Part shown: positions 21,091 through 32,662 of the stretch, piece by piece
Layout: each line of letters starts with the position of its first letter
Numbering within the stretch: position 1 is the first letter of the stretch
Source: Lepidostoma basale
Lineage: Eukaryota; Arthropoda; Insecta; Trichoptera; Lepidostomatidae
Direction: 5' to 3'
Assembly: GCA_022606425.2 (NCBI GenBank)
Contig: JAHDVF020000494.1
Location: 62,001 to 126,000, forward strand
Length of the DNA stretch: 64,000 nt
The notes under the pieces: model-generated
Seen by the model: the letters and a program-made list of their open reading frames with translations, nothing else
The model's database searches: none
What the model was told of the DNA's origin: nothing
Position numbers and translations under genes: made by a program

Positions 21091-21720
21091 TTAATTTAAC
21101 ATTTAATTTTTTTTTGTATTATTAAAACGTTTGTGCTTGAACTTGCAAAAGGACGTATCGTTTTTTTTTTATCTCTAGGCGTATGTCACTGGAAGGTTGA
21201 GGAAGGAGAGTCGTAGATAATCTGCCACGAGGCTGGGGAAATAATATGATTACTCTCGGGCTCAAGTGTTTTTCAAAACCAAAGATATGTCACGTATCTG
21301 CGGAAATTGAATCATGACCTGATAAATTGGATCGTGGATTATGAAAAATACCGTAAGAGGAAAGTTATTTTTTCAATTCAAGGATATACGAAAAAAAACG
21401 TGGATAATAAAATTCTCTCGTAATAAAAAAAAATTGGAATACCTACAATGTAATAATATAGTGAAATGTGTCGTTTCTATAATATTAATTGTGAAATATA
21501 AAACGTTGTTGCCAACTATATATCGTAGTAATTTCATCTCGTTGTCGCGGGAGTTACTTGGTCCGAGCTGTGTCGGTTCTGGATTTTATTGTTTTGTAGA
21601 TCCTCTTTTCTAAATGTAGATCCTTAGACAGCCCGAAAGGAATATACGATATTATTAAAAATATTTTTTTTAACACTTATATAATTTTTTTAATACCATT
21701 TTATTTTTTCAACTATCAGG
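21091..21720. other. No gene; slightly GC-richer unique stretch
   Basis: 21190-21320 and 21530-21650 are not repetitive in this window (CACTGGAAGGTTGAGGAAGG; TTGTCGCGGGAGTTACTTGG). No family recognised. Confidence 0.35.
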
Positions 21721-21769
21721 TTTCTCCCCCACCTGAGCTTTGTCAGGTAAATGAAACAAGCACTTTGTT

Positions 21770-21815
21770 TTGTAACCTTAAAGTTCCGGTGGGAGCGAAT
21801 CCGGTTGGTTTAATA
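21770..21815 (+). repeat. HH-E hammerhead-like motif, degenerate
   Basis: CCTTAAAGTTCC, GGTG, GGAGC, GAATCCGGTT: a decayed CCTGATGAAGCTCC/GGAGC core with palindrome-like TCCGGT. A further CCTGAGCTTTGTCAGG at 21732 may be debris of a second copy. Confidence 0.45.
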
Positions 21816-21837
21816 AAAAAAATGGTATTTATTGTTA

Positions 21838-22000
21838 GTTTTCTGGAATTTTTATTATATTTTTTTAGGAAAAACATGTTTCTCTTTTCTAAGACATTAT
21901 TAAATGTAATATTATAAATTAATAATGCCTTAACAAGACGAAACATACCATTCTATTAAAATATTTAAAAATTTCTAAAAAAACATACGTTTTCATTAGT
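21838..22000. repeat. HH-B foldback element
   Basis: Two inverted arms. Left, minus: CTTAGAAAAGAG, AAACATGTTTTT. Right, plus: AATGCCTTAACAAGACGAAA, CATACCATTC. Arms end in AGTTTTCTGGAATTTTTATT and ATACGTTTTCATTAGTAATA, matching the 30768-30932 element. Confidence 0.6.
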
Positions 22001-22099
22001 AATAATTAGTAAAGTGGTGTCAAAACAAATTGCATCTGTGTAAAGTGCTTCATACGAAATAATATAATTTTAAACAATGTTTTTTAAACTTTGTAAACA

Positions 22100-22345
22100 A
22101 CACGATCTTTATAAAAAAAAAAAAAAAACATGTTTCGGACACAAAAGCCCTTCATCTGTAATTTGTATATAAAATATAAATATTTAAACAAAATTTTCAT
22201 GAATAATATTATTTATTAGCTTCATTTATGTTATTTCTCTTTTTTCTATTTTATATACTTTGTATTTACAACACTAACATTTAAAAAATTAAAATTACAT
22301 AGACATGTTTCGGACAACCAGTTCTTCTTCAGTGATACATATTTA
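22100..22345 (-). repeat. Two HH-C hammerhead-like motifs
   Basis: Minus strand at 22128-22158: ATGAAGGGC, TTTTGT, GTCC, GAA, ACATGT. Minus strand at 22302-22332: CTGAAGAAGAAC, TGGTT, GTCC, GAA, ACATGT, C. The stems differ (GGGC/GTCC and GAAC/GTCC) but the architecture is the same. The intervening DNA is A/T rich. Confidence 0.55.
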
Positions 22346-22569
22346 AAATATTATAAATTTGTTAACATGATCTGACAGATGTTACAACATAAAAGTAAAT
22401 AAAAAAGAAAAAGAGAAATAAAGCATCTACAATACAAAGTATGTCGAATAGAGATGAAATTCATTTATATTTTTTGATAATACCATAATTTGGTGATATA
22501 TATCACTCTCATTAAATATAATTGTATAAACTTCTAGAAAATGTTGATTTTAAACAATGTGTAAGCAGC

Positions 22570-22860
22570 GTATGATTGTGTGAGAAGGAAGTCACCGGTA
22601 ATAATGTTACTTGCCCAAGATAAGAGTTATGAGTCCGCTGTGGTTTGGCTTACAAAGACAAGACTTCGACCACGTAAATAAAACCCTTAGCATTCCCACC
22701 TGATCAAGAGGCAAATAACGTCCACTGGAAATATGGAGGAAAACCATAAACAGAGAACTGCGGTTAGGCGGCTTAAGCTAGGATTAGAGCCAGGGTCGAG
22801 AATGCGAACGAGAAGAAAATCTCCATAGAGAAATCAGAAACCGCATAGAAAATGAGAAGT
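22570..22860 (+). other. Unclassified coding-like remnant
   Basis: GC content rises and broken frames give KDKSYESAVVW and similar strings (e.g. around 22617-22690), unlike the surrounding A/T DNA. It may be an old transposable element or pseudogene. I do not recognise the family. Confidence 0.3.
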
Positions 22861-22999
22861 AAAATTCTAATACAGCTTGACTCACACGTATATTTTAAAT
22901 TAAATATAATCCCAAACTATTTCTAGAAACAACTGTTCCCATCGTTAGGTGAAGTAGAACTTTTTTACCTTTTTTTTAAAATTAATTTAAATCAGTTTA

Positions 23000-23050
23000 C
23001 ACCGTTCTCCCGATGATAAAGGTGTGAAACCTTTGAAACATATTGAAAAA
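23000..23050 (+). ncRNA. HH-G hammerhead-like motif
   Basis: CCGATGA (23010-23016), T, AAAGGT, loop GTGAA, ACCTTT, GAA (23035-23037), ACATAT. Stem II is a perfect 6-bp helix unrelated in sequence to those of other families. The last segment is one change from palindromic ACATGT. Core C3-U4 reads C-C. Confidence 0.5.
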
Positions 23051-23133
23051 TGAACTAAAAAGTGGAAAAAACAGTGTTTTAATTCTTAAAAAATTCGTCA
23101 TTATGGAATTCCACAGCGTTAAACGCCTTAAAT

Positions 23134-23530
23134 TTATAATTTTTTTTTCATTATTATTATACTTACTTTACTTCCTATGGCCATACAACTCTTGAAGAGT
23201 TTTAGCCTCATTGATGATTTTTCGCCAAGCTCCTCGATCCTGCGCCTTCTGCTCTCAGCAGTTCGATTCGCCCAACCAGCCAGATCGGCCAGAACATTGT
23301 CCATTAGGGGCTGTCTAGGTCTCCCTAAAGGTCTTATACCAGTCGGTCTAGACGCGTACAGGGTCTTGATTGCTTTGGTCTCTTCGGCTCGGCATACGTG
23401 CCCAATCCATGCTAGGTGACCGGCTCTCACGGTGCTCGTTGTAAAGGGCTGCTGGGTCATCGTATGGATCTCTTAGTGGGTCTTATGCCTCCAAGTTCCC
23501 GCTGCATCACCGGGTCTGCGTCCTAGCATT
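23134..23530 (-). pseudogene. LINE reverse-transcriptase C-terminal fragment
   Basis: Minus frame shows LAWIGHVCRAEETKAIKTLY (~residues 16-35) and ASRPTGIRPLGRPRQPLMDNV (~36-56), the post-RT 'W-GH-R ... GRPR' pattern of RTE-like LINEs. A different family from RTE-A. Upstream (plus-strand right) codons continue with broken frame to ~23530. Confidence 0.75.
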
Positions 23531-23559
23531 ATTATTATAAAGTTATTTATATTATTATT

Positions 23560-24055
23560 ACATTATTATTATACAAGGCCTAAATTTTACGCAAATATTT
23601 TAACTCTGTTTATTTATAAGTCTAAAGTTTATATAGTAATAATAATAATTTTAATAACGTTTAACAAGTTTTCATAGAACCTAATTAGTTGAAGTTGTTA
23701 TTTTTAACTTGTATAAAAACACCTCGTAACATCGAATTCTACTCATTCAAACATTTTTATTAAATAAACGGTACTGGAATTTCGCCGAGTTTCACAGACG
23801 GGGGTTCAAATAATATCTCTTGTTATCATTAATTATGAAGTTTTAATTGAATCAAAATATTCTTCGGGAGGCCAATCTCCATCTTGGTGCTCATATTGTG
23901 TATAACGACCATTTAGCCGCGATTCAAAACATTATCTGATTATCGTTTCCGTTCTTATAAAACTTTTGTTTCTAATTAAAAATGTGTTCGTTGCAACCAT
24001 AAAAATTATAATATCTTTTTAAAATGTATATTTACTTTAATTCACTATTTTTTGT
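23560..24055. other. AT-rich, nothing recognised
   Basis: No supported feature. Confidence 0.4.
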
Positions 24056-24445
24056 GTCTTCGACCGGTTTCGGGAGCTCGCTACCATCTTCTGGTATACA
24101 AATATACTTGTAATTTTTTTTTCTCATTATTTACAAAGCTCTTTATAAAATATTTTTTTAAAATAATACGACCGATAATTTCTGTTTTTTTGCTACCATC
24201 TTCTGGTATACTAAATATACTTGTAATTTTTTTTTTTCATTATTTACAAAGAACTTTAAATAATTTTTTTTTAAATAATACGACCGATAATGTCTGTTTT
24301 TTTGCTACCATCTTCTGGTATACTAAATATACTTGTAATTTTTTTCTTCATTATTTTATATTTTTTAAATATTTTTTAAATATAAATATATATATTTTTT
24401 AAATATATATATTTTTTAAATAATACGACCGATATTGTCTGTTTT
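24056..24445 (-). repeat. Tandem array carrying hammerhead-like half motifs
   Basis: About 3.3 units of ~115 bp. Each repeats GCTACCATCTTCTGGTATAC, ATATACTTGTAATTTTTTT, and AATAATACGACCGATAAT. The first unit (24061-24095, minus strand) has a fuller motif: CCAGAAGAT GGTAGCGAGCTCCC GAA ACCGGT C. The same motif, as a single copy, is at 38312. Confidence 0.7.
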
Positions 24446-24577
24446 TTTATGATATAAGTTTTATTATTAATATTTTTTTAATAATGACAATGAAATCTGT
24501 TAGAAATTAATTTGAATTTGTTGAAAACCCAAGAAAAACTTGAATACTTTTAAAAGAAATACATTTATGTTAACAAC

Positions 24578-24925
24578 AACAAACCATCACGCCGTTTCCC
24601 CGCAGGGGTAGGCAGAGAGAATGGATCGCCACACTACTCTATCCTGGCAAACCTCTCTAGATTCCTCCACATTCATACAACGAGTCATACACGCACGTCG
24701 ATTCCTCCGACTTCTAACATGACCAACCTTTAAAATTTGATTATTTGGTCATGCCATGTTTTCCTCGGTCTGCCTCGATTCCGTACCCCATTTACATCAT
24801 TAACTTATACTTTCTTAACCATTCTTTCTCCATCCATGCGTTCCATATGTCCGAACCAACGCAGCGATCCTTTCACAATTTTGTTCATAATATCTTTTTC
24901 CGCTCTATATTCCTTTCTTATAAAA
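24578..24925 (-). mobile_element. RTE-A LINE 3' fragment, (TTG)n-tailed subfamily
   Basis: Starts AACAACAACAAACCATCACG, i.e. a TTG-repeat tail rather than TTAG, then the hairpin CCCCGCAGGGG and antisense RTE-A codons. Other members with this tail are at 26789 and 54975. Confidence 0.88.
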
Positions 24926-25004
24926 TTCTATTAAATATAATTTTATGAAGTTCCTATCTAATTTATTGTTTCTTGAACAATGATTTAAATCTCCGTATTA
25001 GTTA

Positions 25005-25165
25005 TGAACGAAAACGTCTGTCTTCTAGAAAATATATTATATGTATTTAATGAAAATGACACCTTTACCCTATGACATCTGATAATGCCGAAAGTTAAAA
25101 TAAAAAATAAAAATAATAAGTAAAGCGAAACATGTCATTCCCATAAAACAGACGTTTTCATAATT
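25005..25165. repeat. HH-B foldback element, decayed
   Basis: ATGAACGAAAACGTCTGTCT, TCTAGAAAATAT at left; ACATGTCATTCCCATAAAAC, AGACGTTTTCAT at right; CTGATAATGCCGAAAG near 25079 in between. Preceded by TTATTGTTTCTTGAACAATG at 24964, the family's leading segment. Confidence 0.55.
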
Positions 25166-25849
25166 TTTTTAACATACTGAAATTCAAGTTTTTGTAATTG
25201 TATTATACTTCGATAAAAAAAGCCAACATTATGTTTTTTTGTACATATTTAATAACGCTTAATATAAAGGGCTTCTTCTTTTTCTTCTTAATCTTCAGGC
25301 TTCCCTTTGCTATATATAGGTCTATTCTATTTTTATTCACTCGTCCCAGCTATTAAGAAGTGTGAAGTGATGACATTGTTGGAATAAAGGGCTGATCCGA
25401 TAATAATCACAAAATTATTTATTATTTCGTGAAAAATAATATGTAATTATGATGATTGTTATTAAAACCTAAGAGGGCAGTCGTAGACAATAGAAATGCC
25501 AAAGCTTTTCATTAGGTCAACCGCTGTGCAATAAATTCATTTTATTACCTACACAAAACAAAATTTCTTTTGAACCTTTAATTAAGAAGTTAATAAGATT
25601 ACTTTCCTTTGCCTGGAGCTTTTTACGCTTTTGTTGCTTAACTTCAATCATTGGCTTTTTGATATTCCAACTTTGAAAATAAACGAAGAAAACCCAAATC
25701 GAATTTGGTTTTCGTTTTCATTATTTCACAACTCATTAAATGGAAAAATTGCGGACGCCTTTGATATTTATTAAAATGAACGTAAAAATAACTTTTTATT
25801 ATATTTGATTGAGCAAAGATAACCTCTAATTATATTTGATTGAGCATAA
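25166..25849. other. AT-rich, nothing recognised
   Basis: A (TTC)n-like run with ATCTTCAGGCTTCCCTTTGC at 25275-25340 may be a LINE tail remnant. No gene. Confidence 0.35.
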
Positions 25850-26332
25850 TGGAGTTCTAGTGCCAACCCTAGTGTGAAGTGAAGCTTTGAGCTGTTAAAA
25901 AAGGATGAAAGTAGGATAAATGCCGTAGAAATGAGATCACTAAGAAGAATGTGCAGGAAAAAACGATATATCATAGAATACCGAATGACGAAATAAGGAA
26001 GAAATGTAAGGCAGATGATAGAATCATAAGTAAAATTATAAAAAGATCCCTGAGATGTTTTGGACATATGGAACGAATGGACAAAAGAAGAATGGTTAAA
26101 ATGTTGTATACCAGTCTGAGTGGAAAGAGAAGCCGTGGAAAGCAAGGCATGACTAACTTAATTAAATATTGAAAGGCGGCCACATTCGATGTCCGAAAAA
26201 TCGACGAGCGTGCATGTTACGATGTATGAATATAGATGAATCTAGAGAAGTATATCAGGATAGAGCAGTATGGCGGTCCATCTTCTTTGCCTATCCCTCC
26301 GGGAAACGGCGTGATGGTTAGTTAGTTAGTTA
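25850..26332 (+). mobile_element. RTE-A LINE 3' fragment
   Basis: Codons for KDESRINAVEMRSLRRMC (~25900-25955), then a small deletion, IIKRSLRCFGHMERMDKRRM and KRSRGKQ, ending CCTATCCCTCCGGGAAACGG, CGTGATGG and (TTAG)4. Frame broken. Hairpin loop reads TCCG. Confidence 0.9.
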
Positions 26333-26371
26333 TTGATTTAGGCCTGTTATTTTCTGCGTCAAGTTACTTCC

Positions 26372-26625
26372 TGAGATGTGGACCATCAGCAGTGCTTCCA
26401 TATTTTTGGAGGCCGTCCCTGAGGTCTGCTTCCTTGAGGCAAATTATCACTTAGCTCTCTCACGGCCCTCGATTCTGTCATGCTCGTCAGATGTTCGTTC
26501 CAGAATCTTCTTCTATGCCGTCCCTTTATTACAATAACCTCAACTTCGCATAATTTTCGGATATACGAGTACATACGAGTACGTGTTTCGTATTCTGTCA
26601 CGAATAATTTTGCTAACAATGCCTC
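26372..26625 (-). pseudogene. LINE reverse-transcriptase C-terminal fragment
   Basis: Minus frame 26386-26619 encodes RRRFWNEHLTSMTESRAVRE (~residues 36-55) and SRPQGRPPKIWK (~63-74), the 'RGRPPKRW' block of LINE C-termini. Short, no polymerase core. Confidence 0.65.
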
Positions 26626-26788
26626 TGAGTGTCATTCATTTCGCTGGTTCGACGGAGACTTTTGGTTCTGACAGTGTAACTCTACAAATAAAATCATGGA
26701 ATAATCATTATGTACTCGTATGTACATAAATGAGTTTATTGTCATGAAAACCGAGCAAATGTTAATAATTTTTTTGCAAGAAAAAAAT

Positions 26789-27254
26789 ACAATAACAACA
26801 ACAAACTATCATGCCGTTTCCCCAGAGGGGTAGGCAGAGAGACACCTCTAGATTCCTCCACATTCATACACGCACCTCGATTCTTCCGACTTCTAACATT
26901 GGCGATCTTTTAAAATTTGATTAATTTTATCATTCCAAGTTTTAATCGGTTTCTCACGACTCTGTACTCATTCACCTAGTTTGCGTATACTTTTTTTAAC
27001 CATTGTTTCTTTATCCGCGCGTTATATATGTTCCAACCAACACAGTGATCCTTTCACAATTTTATTCAGAATGCTTTCTTCCGTTCTACATTCCTTCCTT
27101 ATATCAGTGTTTTAAATTCTATTGTACATCGATTTATACACATACCTCTAAGGAATCTCATCTCTACCGCATTTATTCTGTTCAAATCCTTATTCTGTCA
27201 GTTCCAATCTTCACTTCCATACATCAGGGTTGCTACTAAAACCCCACTGTGAAC
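26789..27254 (-). mobile_element. RTE-A LINE 3' fragment, (TTG)n-tailed subfamily
   Basis: AACAACAACAAACTATCATG, hairpin CCCCAGAGGGG, antisense codons through GSEDWN region near 27200-27235, ending ACCCCACTGTGAAC (the HNGVL codons). 5' truncated. Confidence 0.88.
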
Positions 27255-28305
27255 GGCTATTTATGCTTTCATTGATAAATTTTTGTTTCAAGAAATTACA
27301 TCATTATTAAATTGTAGACCAGTTTCGCACATGAATGAACTTTGCCAAAAATTAAGTATTTTGCATACAAACTGCTTTTTATTTCATTTTAAAATATCTT
27401 AGTTATAAATTTTCTTTCCAAGAAGCGGATTTCTGTATATTTTTCGTTTTTTTGTATCTTCTGCTCCAAGTTTTAACCCAATAAATATCGCATGGAATCT
27501 GTCTAAGACACTCGAAGTCGAAAATAAAGCTTTAAATTATGTAGTCCTCTGTAACCGAATTCAACTTTTTTCTTTCTCCTTTCTCCCTTTTCTCTCCGGA
27601 GACGTGTCACCTAAAGTAACACAATACGTACGTTTTTATCCAGAATTTATCACGCCGAATTTCAGATAAGCCCCGTCTGCGATCTTCGGAAAGGCGACGA
27701 AAATTAATGGATTTTAAACGAATTGTGTCAAAGACAGTTGTCCTCAAAAATATAACCAAACGTTTTAGTCTCCAGAGTGAATAGCTACCAACAGGCACGT
27801 CACACTCGCAAATTGCAACATAAAATATATTTATCACCACCATCATCATTTTTAAAACACCCACTTGCTAGTCACGTGATGTTTTTCACTTCTGACATTC
27901 TTCTAGGACGTTTTTTCAAATGTTGTCTTAGGTTTAATATTTTGGAGCTTTTTTGCTTGATTAAAACATCCGTTTATTGTATCTTAGTGATATGTTTTCC
28001 ATTGCTTTAGAATTAAAGAAAACACTGGTCATCCCCTTCTTCGTCTTCTTCTGATTGTACGAGTAGATCTTTTTTTAAATTTTTTTTTAATTTAATTTAT
28101 TTAAAAAAAAAAACAATTGGGTTATATGGTTACATTTTTAGATCTTACTATTAATTATATATTGTTTCAGATATTTTTTATATTGAGTTGTAGTGAGATT
28201 CTTTGTGTTATTTTGGTAGTTCATTGTAAAGTTTCAGCCCATTGTTCAATATCCTTGATTGTCCTGTCTTACCATAGTTCGTGCAATCGGTAAGTGATAT
28301 CTGTT
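27255..28305. other. Mostly unique AT-rich DNA, no gene assigned
   Basis: 27600-27900 is less A/T rich and not repeated here. Small open frames on both strands show no recognisable domain and no splice context I trust. It could hold host regulatory sequence. Confidence 0.35.
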
Positions 28306-28309
28306 TATG

Positions 28310-28745
28310 CAGGATATCAACTTTCTTTCTGTGATGAAGACGACCAGTCTTCTCTCCATCTCTTTGGTGGTCGTCCTGGTGGTTGACGGCCCTCTGGAGT
28401 CTCGTACATCACGATATTAGGAATTTTTGCTGGATCCATTATCTCGATGTGGTCCCTCCAGAATCGTCTTCTCTGCCTACTGCATCTCACTATGTCTTCA
28501 GTTTTGCAGGATTTGCGAATTTCTTCATTGAGTATCCTATCCTGTCACAATGTTCTCATTTCTGCTACTCTTAAGAGATGTTTGGTTCTGACAGTGTCTG
28601 CTCTTGCTTCGATTCCGTATGTCATTATGAGCCTGATGCATGTTTTGTAAATTCTAACTTTGCTTTCTACTAGCATATGCTTATTGTCCCAGGCAGTGTC
28701 CCTTAGACATCCGGAGATAACTGCAGCTTTATTAGTTTGTTTTTT
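28310..28745 (-). pseudogene. LINE fragment, heavily decayed
   Basis: Minus strand recalls the LINE C-terminal pattern: codons for a MTYGIEARADTVRTKHLL-like block near 28575-28625, a RRRFWRDHI-like block near 28440-28480 and GRPPRRPP-like codons near 28365-28395. No intact frame. Family not resolved. Confidence 0.55.
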
Positions 28746-28859
28746 GTCATCCCCTTAAATTACATATTTTTTTTAGAACTGATGTTTTAATTACTATTTA
28801 CTTTTAAAAATAGAGTTTAAGCAGCAAAAATATTGGATATCTTTTAAAAAAAACATTAT

Positions 28860-28970
28860 ATTTTCACAAACATGTTTCGGACCGCAGACGCCTATCCTTA
28901 GTGTAGATATTTTTACTATAAAATGAGACGATGAAGGGCGTCCGCGGTCCGAAATATGTTTCCAAAAAAT
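28860..28970. repeat. HH-C inverted pair
   Basis: Minus 28869-28903: TACA, CTAAGGATAGGC, GTCTGC, GGTCC, GAA, ACATGT, T, TGTG, where TACA and TGTG can form stem I. Plus 28928-28961: GACGATGA, A, GGGC, GTCCGC, GGTCC, GAA, ATATGT. The two copies face each other 30 bp apart. Confidence 0.6.
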
Positions 28971-29210
28971 GCAGAAATGTAATAATGGTTTTCAAAAGTT
29001 ATTCAAATAGCGGATTTTGATGAAAAAATATTGTTTATCAAAATATTTATTTTTCTAAGAATATTTCGTAAACTGTTTTATTATCGAACTTTATAATTGA
29101 AAGTAAAGAAAAAAGTTTTTTTGCGTATTTAAAAAAAATATATAGGATTCTATAATATACGAGTATCGTAAATAGCCCAATACTTTCGTATGAAACATTT
29201 AGTTTTTTAT

Positions 29211-29265
29211 TATTACTCTGACAAAGTCCGGTGTGAACGAAACCGGTTGGTACTAAAAAAACAAA
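29211..29265 (+). repeat. HH-E hammerhead-like motif
   Basis: CTGACAA (29218-29224), A, GTCC, GGTGT, GAAC, GAA, ACCGGT, T. Stem GTCC/GAAC has one mismatch. The palindrome is perfect. Confidence 0.5.
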
Positions 29266-29690
29266 TAATGTGATATTAAGACACTTTACCAAAGTGTTTT
29301 AATTTATTAAATTAATGCCTTAAGTTTAGCAAAAACATATAGAAGTATGTATATTAAAATTATCCCACGTTTTCAACAGCATCTTGAAAATACGTTTTTC
29401 TTAATACTTTAAATTGTCCAATATATTGCAACGTTGCGTTGATCAACATAAATTAATCAATCGACATTTAATTCTCGCAAAATAAATCACATTCGATTGT
29501 TTTTTTGTATTTGGGTAAAATAAATGATATTCGTCTTCTTCTTTACCGTATTTATTTGCTTTTAGCTGACACTCCACTTAAACCCAAATTTATCTACAAA
29601 GATAATGTCTTTCCATTTTCTTTTCATTTCCGCTATCTTTTTAGATCAGAAATAGTCTAAGTAATAAAATAGCCATACCTTCTATTGGAA

Positions 29691-29763
29691 TCTGTAAGAG
29701 CTATTTAAAGTTTCTCTGTAAGAGCTATTTAAAGGTAAGTAAATCTGTAAGAGCTATTTAAAG
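29691..29763 (+). repeat. Three copies of a 20-bp repeat
   Basis: TCTGTAAGAGCTATTTAAAG occurs exactly at 29691, 29715 and 29744, with 4- and 9-bp spacers, ending where the mariner-like fragment begins. Confidence 0.9.
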
Positions 29764-30130
29764 GCATATGAGCGCCACGGTTAGCTCGAATGAAGCGCAA
29801 TCGTGAAATCCAATTTTCGACAATTGTCGTCTTTGTGGATGCGCATTATCCACTAGAGTTACGTGGTGCGAAAAAGATCCATGGTCTTCCGAATAACTTG
29901 CTCGGATAGACGATTATGTCGACCGTAAATGGACGTAGTGCACGATAAGTTTGGCGAACCGAACCATGATTTTCAAAATAAATTTGCACAATTAGCAAGC
30001 GCTGTTCTGACGTCAGTCTATTCATGGTAAAATGGCAAAACGTACCGACTACAAATCAACTGTCAACTGTTAAATTGACAGTCTGTAGAAACAATGTTGC
30101 CAGTTTAAAAACCAAACCTCTAAAAAAAAA
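29764..30130 (-). pseudogene. mariner/Tc1-like transposase, 5' fragment
   Basis: Minus strand: AGGGTGTTTTTTTTTAGAGG terminus, 5' UTR with ACAGTTGACAGTTGATTTGT, then codons SEQRLLIVQIYFENHGSV and LSEQVIRKTMDLFRT near 29880-30010, and an end at GTGGCGCTCATATGCC. It is less decayed than the 15785 copy and breaks at the same place. No catalytic DDE/D domain. Confidence 0.65.
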
Positions 30131-30598
30131 CACCCTATATGTAAAACTAGATTTTAGAATTGACAAAAATTTATTTCAACAGAAAATAATAATTGGTGTT
30201 TGTTTTTTTTAGCGCCTTTTAGGTGCAAAAGAAAACCTGAAAGTCGTTTAACAAATAAGTAATTATAACTTTGATTACTGTTAGACATAGCTAAATAGCA
30301 GAAGCGTGCATCCAATTTAAACCATAAAGTTAGTTCGATCTTTGGTCAATTTCAAAAATATCTTGTCATATCCTCAATATATATAAAACTTCTCCGAAAA
30401 AAGTACAATTGTTGGATTTGTTTGGAATGTACTATTTGATAGTTGCTAATGATTTTGATATCTAATTTGAGAGATGAATTGGGTGTTATATAAAGTTTTA
30501 ATGAATATCTTCTATGTTCGCCATAACTTTACGTTGCGTATTCATCGAACAATGTTGATTCATTTTAATATTCATTCAAATAAAAACATAAATTAAAA
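30131..30598. other. AT-rich, nothing recognised
   Basis: No supported feature. Confidence 0.4.
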
Positions 30599-30611
30599 AA
30601 TTGTTAAAATA

Positions 30612-30660
30612 CTTATAACACTGATGAAGGGCTTCTGTGTCCGAAACATGTTAATTAATA
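30612..30660 (+). ncRNA. HH-C hammerhead-like motif, perfect core
   Basis: CTGATGA (30621-30627), A, GGGC (30629-30632), loop TTCTGT, GTCC (30639-30642), GAA (30643-30645), ACATGT (30646-30651), T. All conserved core bases are present apart from the extra A. Flanks pair poorly (one A-T pair), so stem I is weak. Confidence 0.6.
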
Positions 30661-30767
30661 AACATTTTATTAAATAAAGTTCGTGTTGTATACAAAGTTA
30701 AAAAAAAACACAATTTCAATTCATTATTCATAAAACTGTACTGCAGATTTTAAATTCTATAATTATG

Positions 30768-30932
30768 ATAATACCAATGAAAACGTTTTTTTCCAGATTT
30801 TTTTAATGGGAATGGTATGTTTCGCCCTGCGAAGGCATTACATGTTTAAATTAATGCCATTGCAAGGCGAAACATGTCATTCCCATAAAATAAAATAAAA
30901 CTTCTAGAAAACAAACGTTTTCATTAGTATTA
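30768..30932. repeat. HH-B foldback element, best copy
   Basis: Inverted arms of ~75 bp: ATAATACCAATGAAAACG on the left and its near-complement CGTTTTCATTAGTATTAT on the right. Inside, minus TGCC(T)... GCAGGGCGAAACATACCATT and plus TGCCATTGCAAGGCGAAACA, TGTCATTCCC. Stem II, GCCxTTGCAxGGC, is kept in both arms. No ORF. The arrangement resembles two hammerhead repeats in head-to-head orientation. Confidence 0.75.
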
Positions 30933-30939
30933 TTTTTTT

Positions 30940-31475
30940 ATATGAAGTTATCTTCATTGTTTAACAATAAATATTTTAATTCTGTTTATGTCAATTAAAA
31001 AAAAAATATTCACGCAGAAGTATAATATCGACAGATCGAGGCTAGGTTGGTTCGAGTGAGTTGTGGATGAGAACAGCTCTCTTGGTTGAACTGGATGTGG
31101 ACTTAACAGTGGTTGGACAGGTTTAATACATTGTGTTCACATAAGGTATCCCTAGATTATTTTTTTCTGCTTTCAAGTTAGGAAGTGCTAGGTGATTTGG
31201 ACTTTTAAACCTCGGGTGCTTAGCTTTATAGCCAGTGACCGAAATTACCCACACTGTAAATCAACACATTTTCATTACGGAAAACATGCACCATTTCCTT
31301 CGAACCGTTGTTCATAGGAACATTTCAATCGGATTGATTCGGTGGTTTGTTCCGGTGTGTTGTGGAATGGCGGCTATTTGGCTGGTACTCCGCCACAGTC
31401 GTTGTAGAAAATATAGAGAGGAAATGTCCCTAGATCAAATTAACAATAAGAAATGTTACTAACCGAGTTTTAATC
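30940..31475. other. Unique-looking DNA, no gene assigned
   Basis: 31030-31460 is less A/T rich and not repeated here. A 75-codon plus frame (31235-31462) has a hydrophobic stretch but no family match; I would not call it a gene. Confidence 0.35.
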
Positions 31476-32530
<1,055 letters not shown>

Positions 32531-32617
32531 CATTATTTTTATTATTATTTTGTTGAATCGCTCTTTACATCATGGCAGCATGAGCCAAATCGATGTAAAG
32601 GGTATTCTAGCTATTAA
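32531..32617 (-). mobile_element. SINE-1, 3' end only
   Basis: AAT-type tail (reversed) TTATTATTATTTTGTTGAAT, then CGCTCTTTACATCATGGCAG, CATGAGCCAAATCGATGTAA. 5' truncated. Confidence 0.8.
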
Positions 32618-32662
32618 AATTCTAAAACCGATGTTTTTATTCGTATTAATTATTTAATAAAA

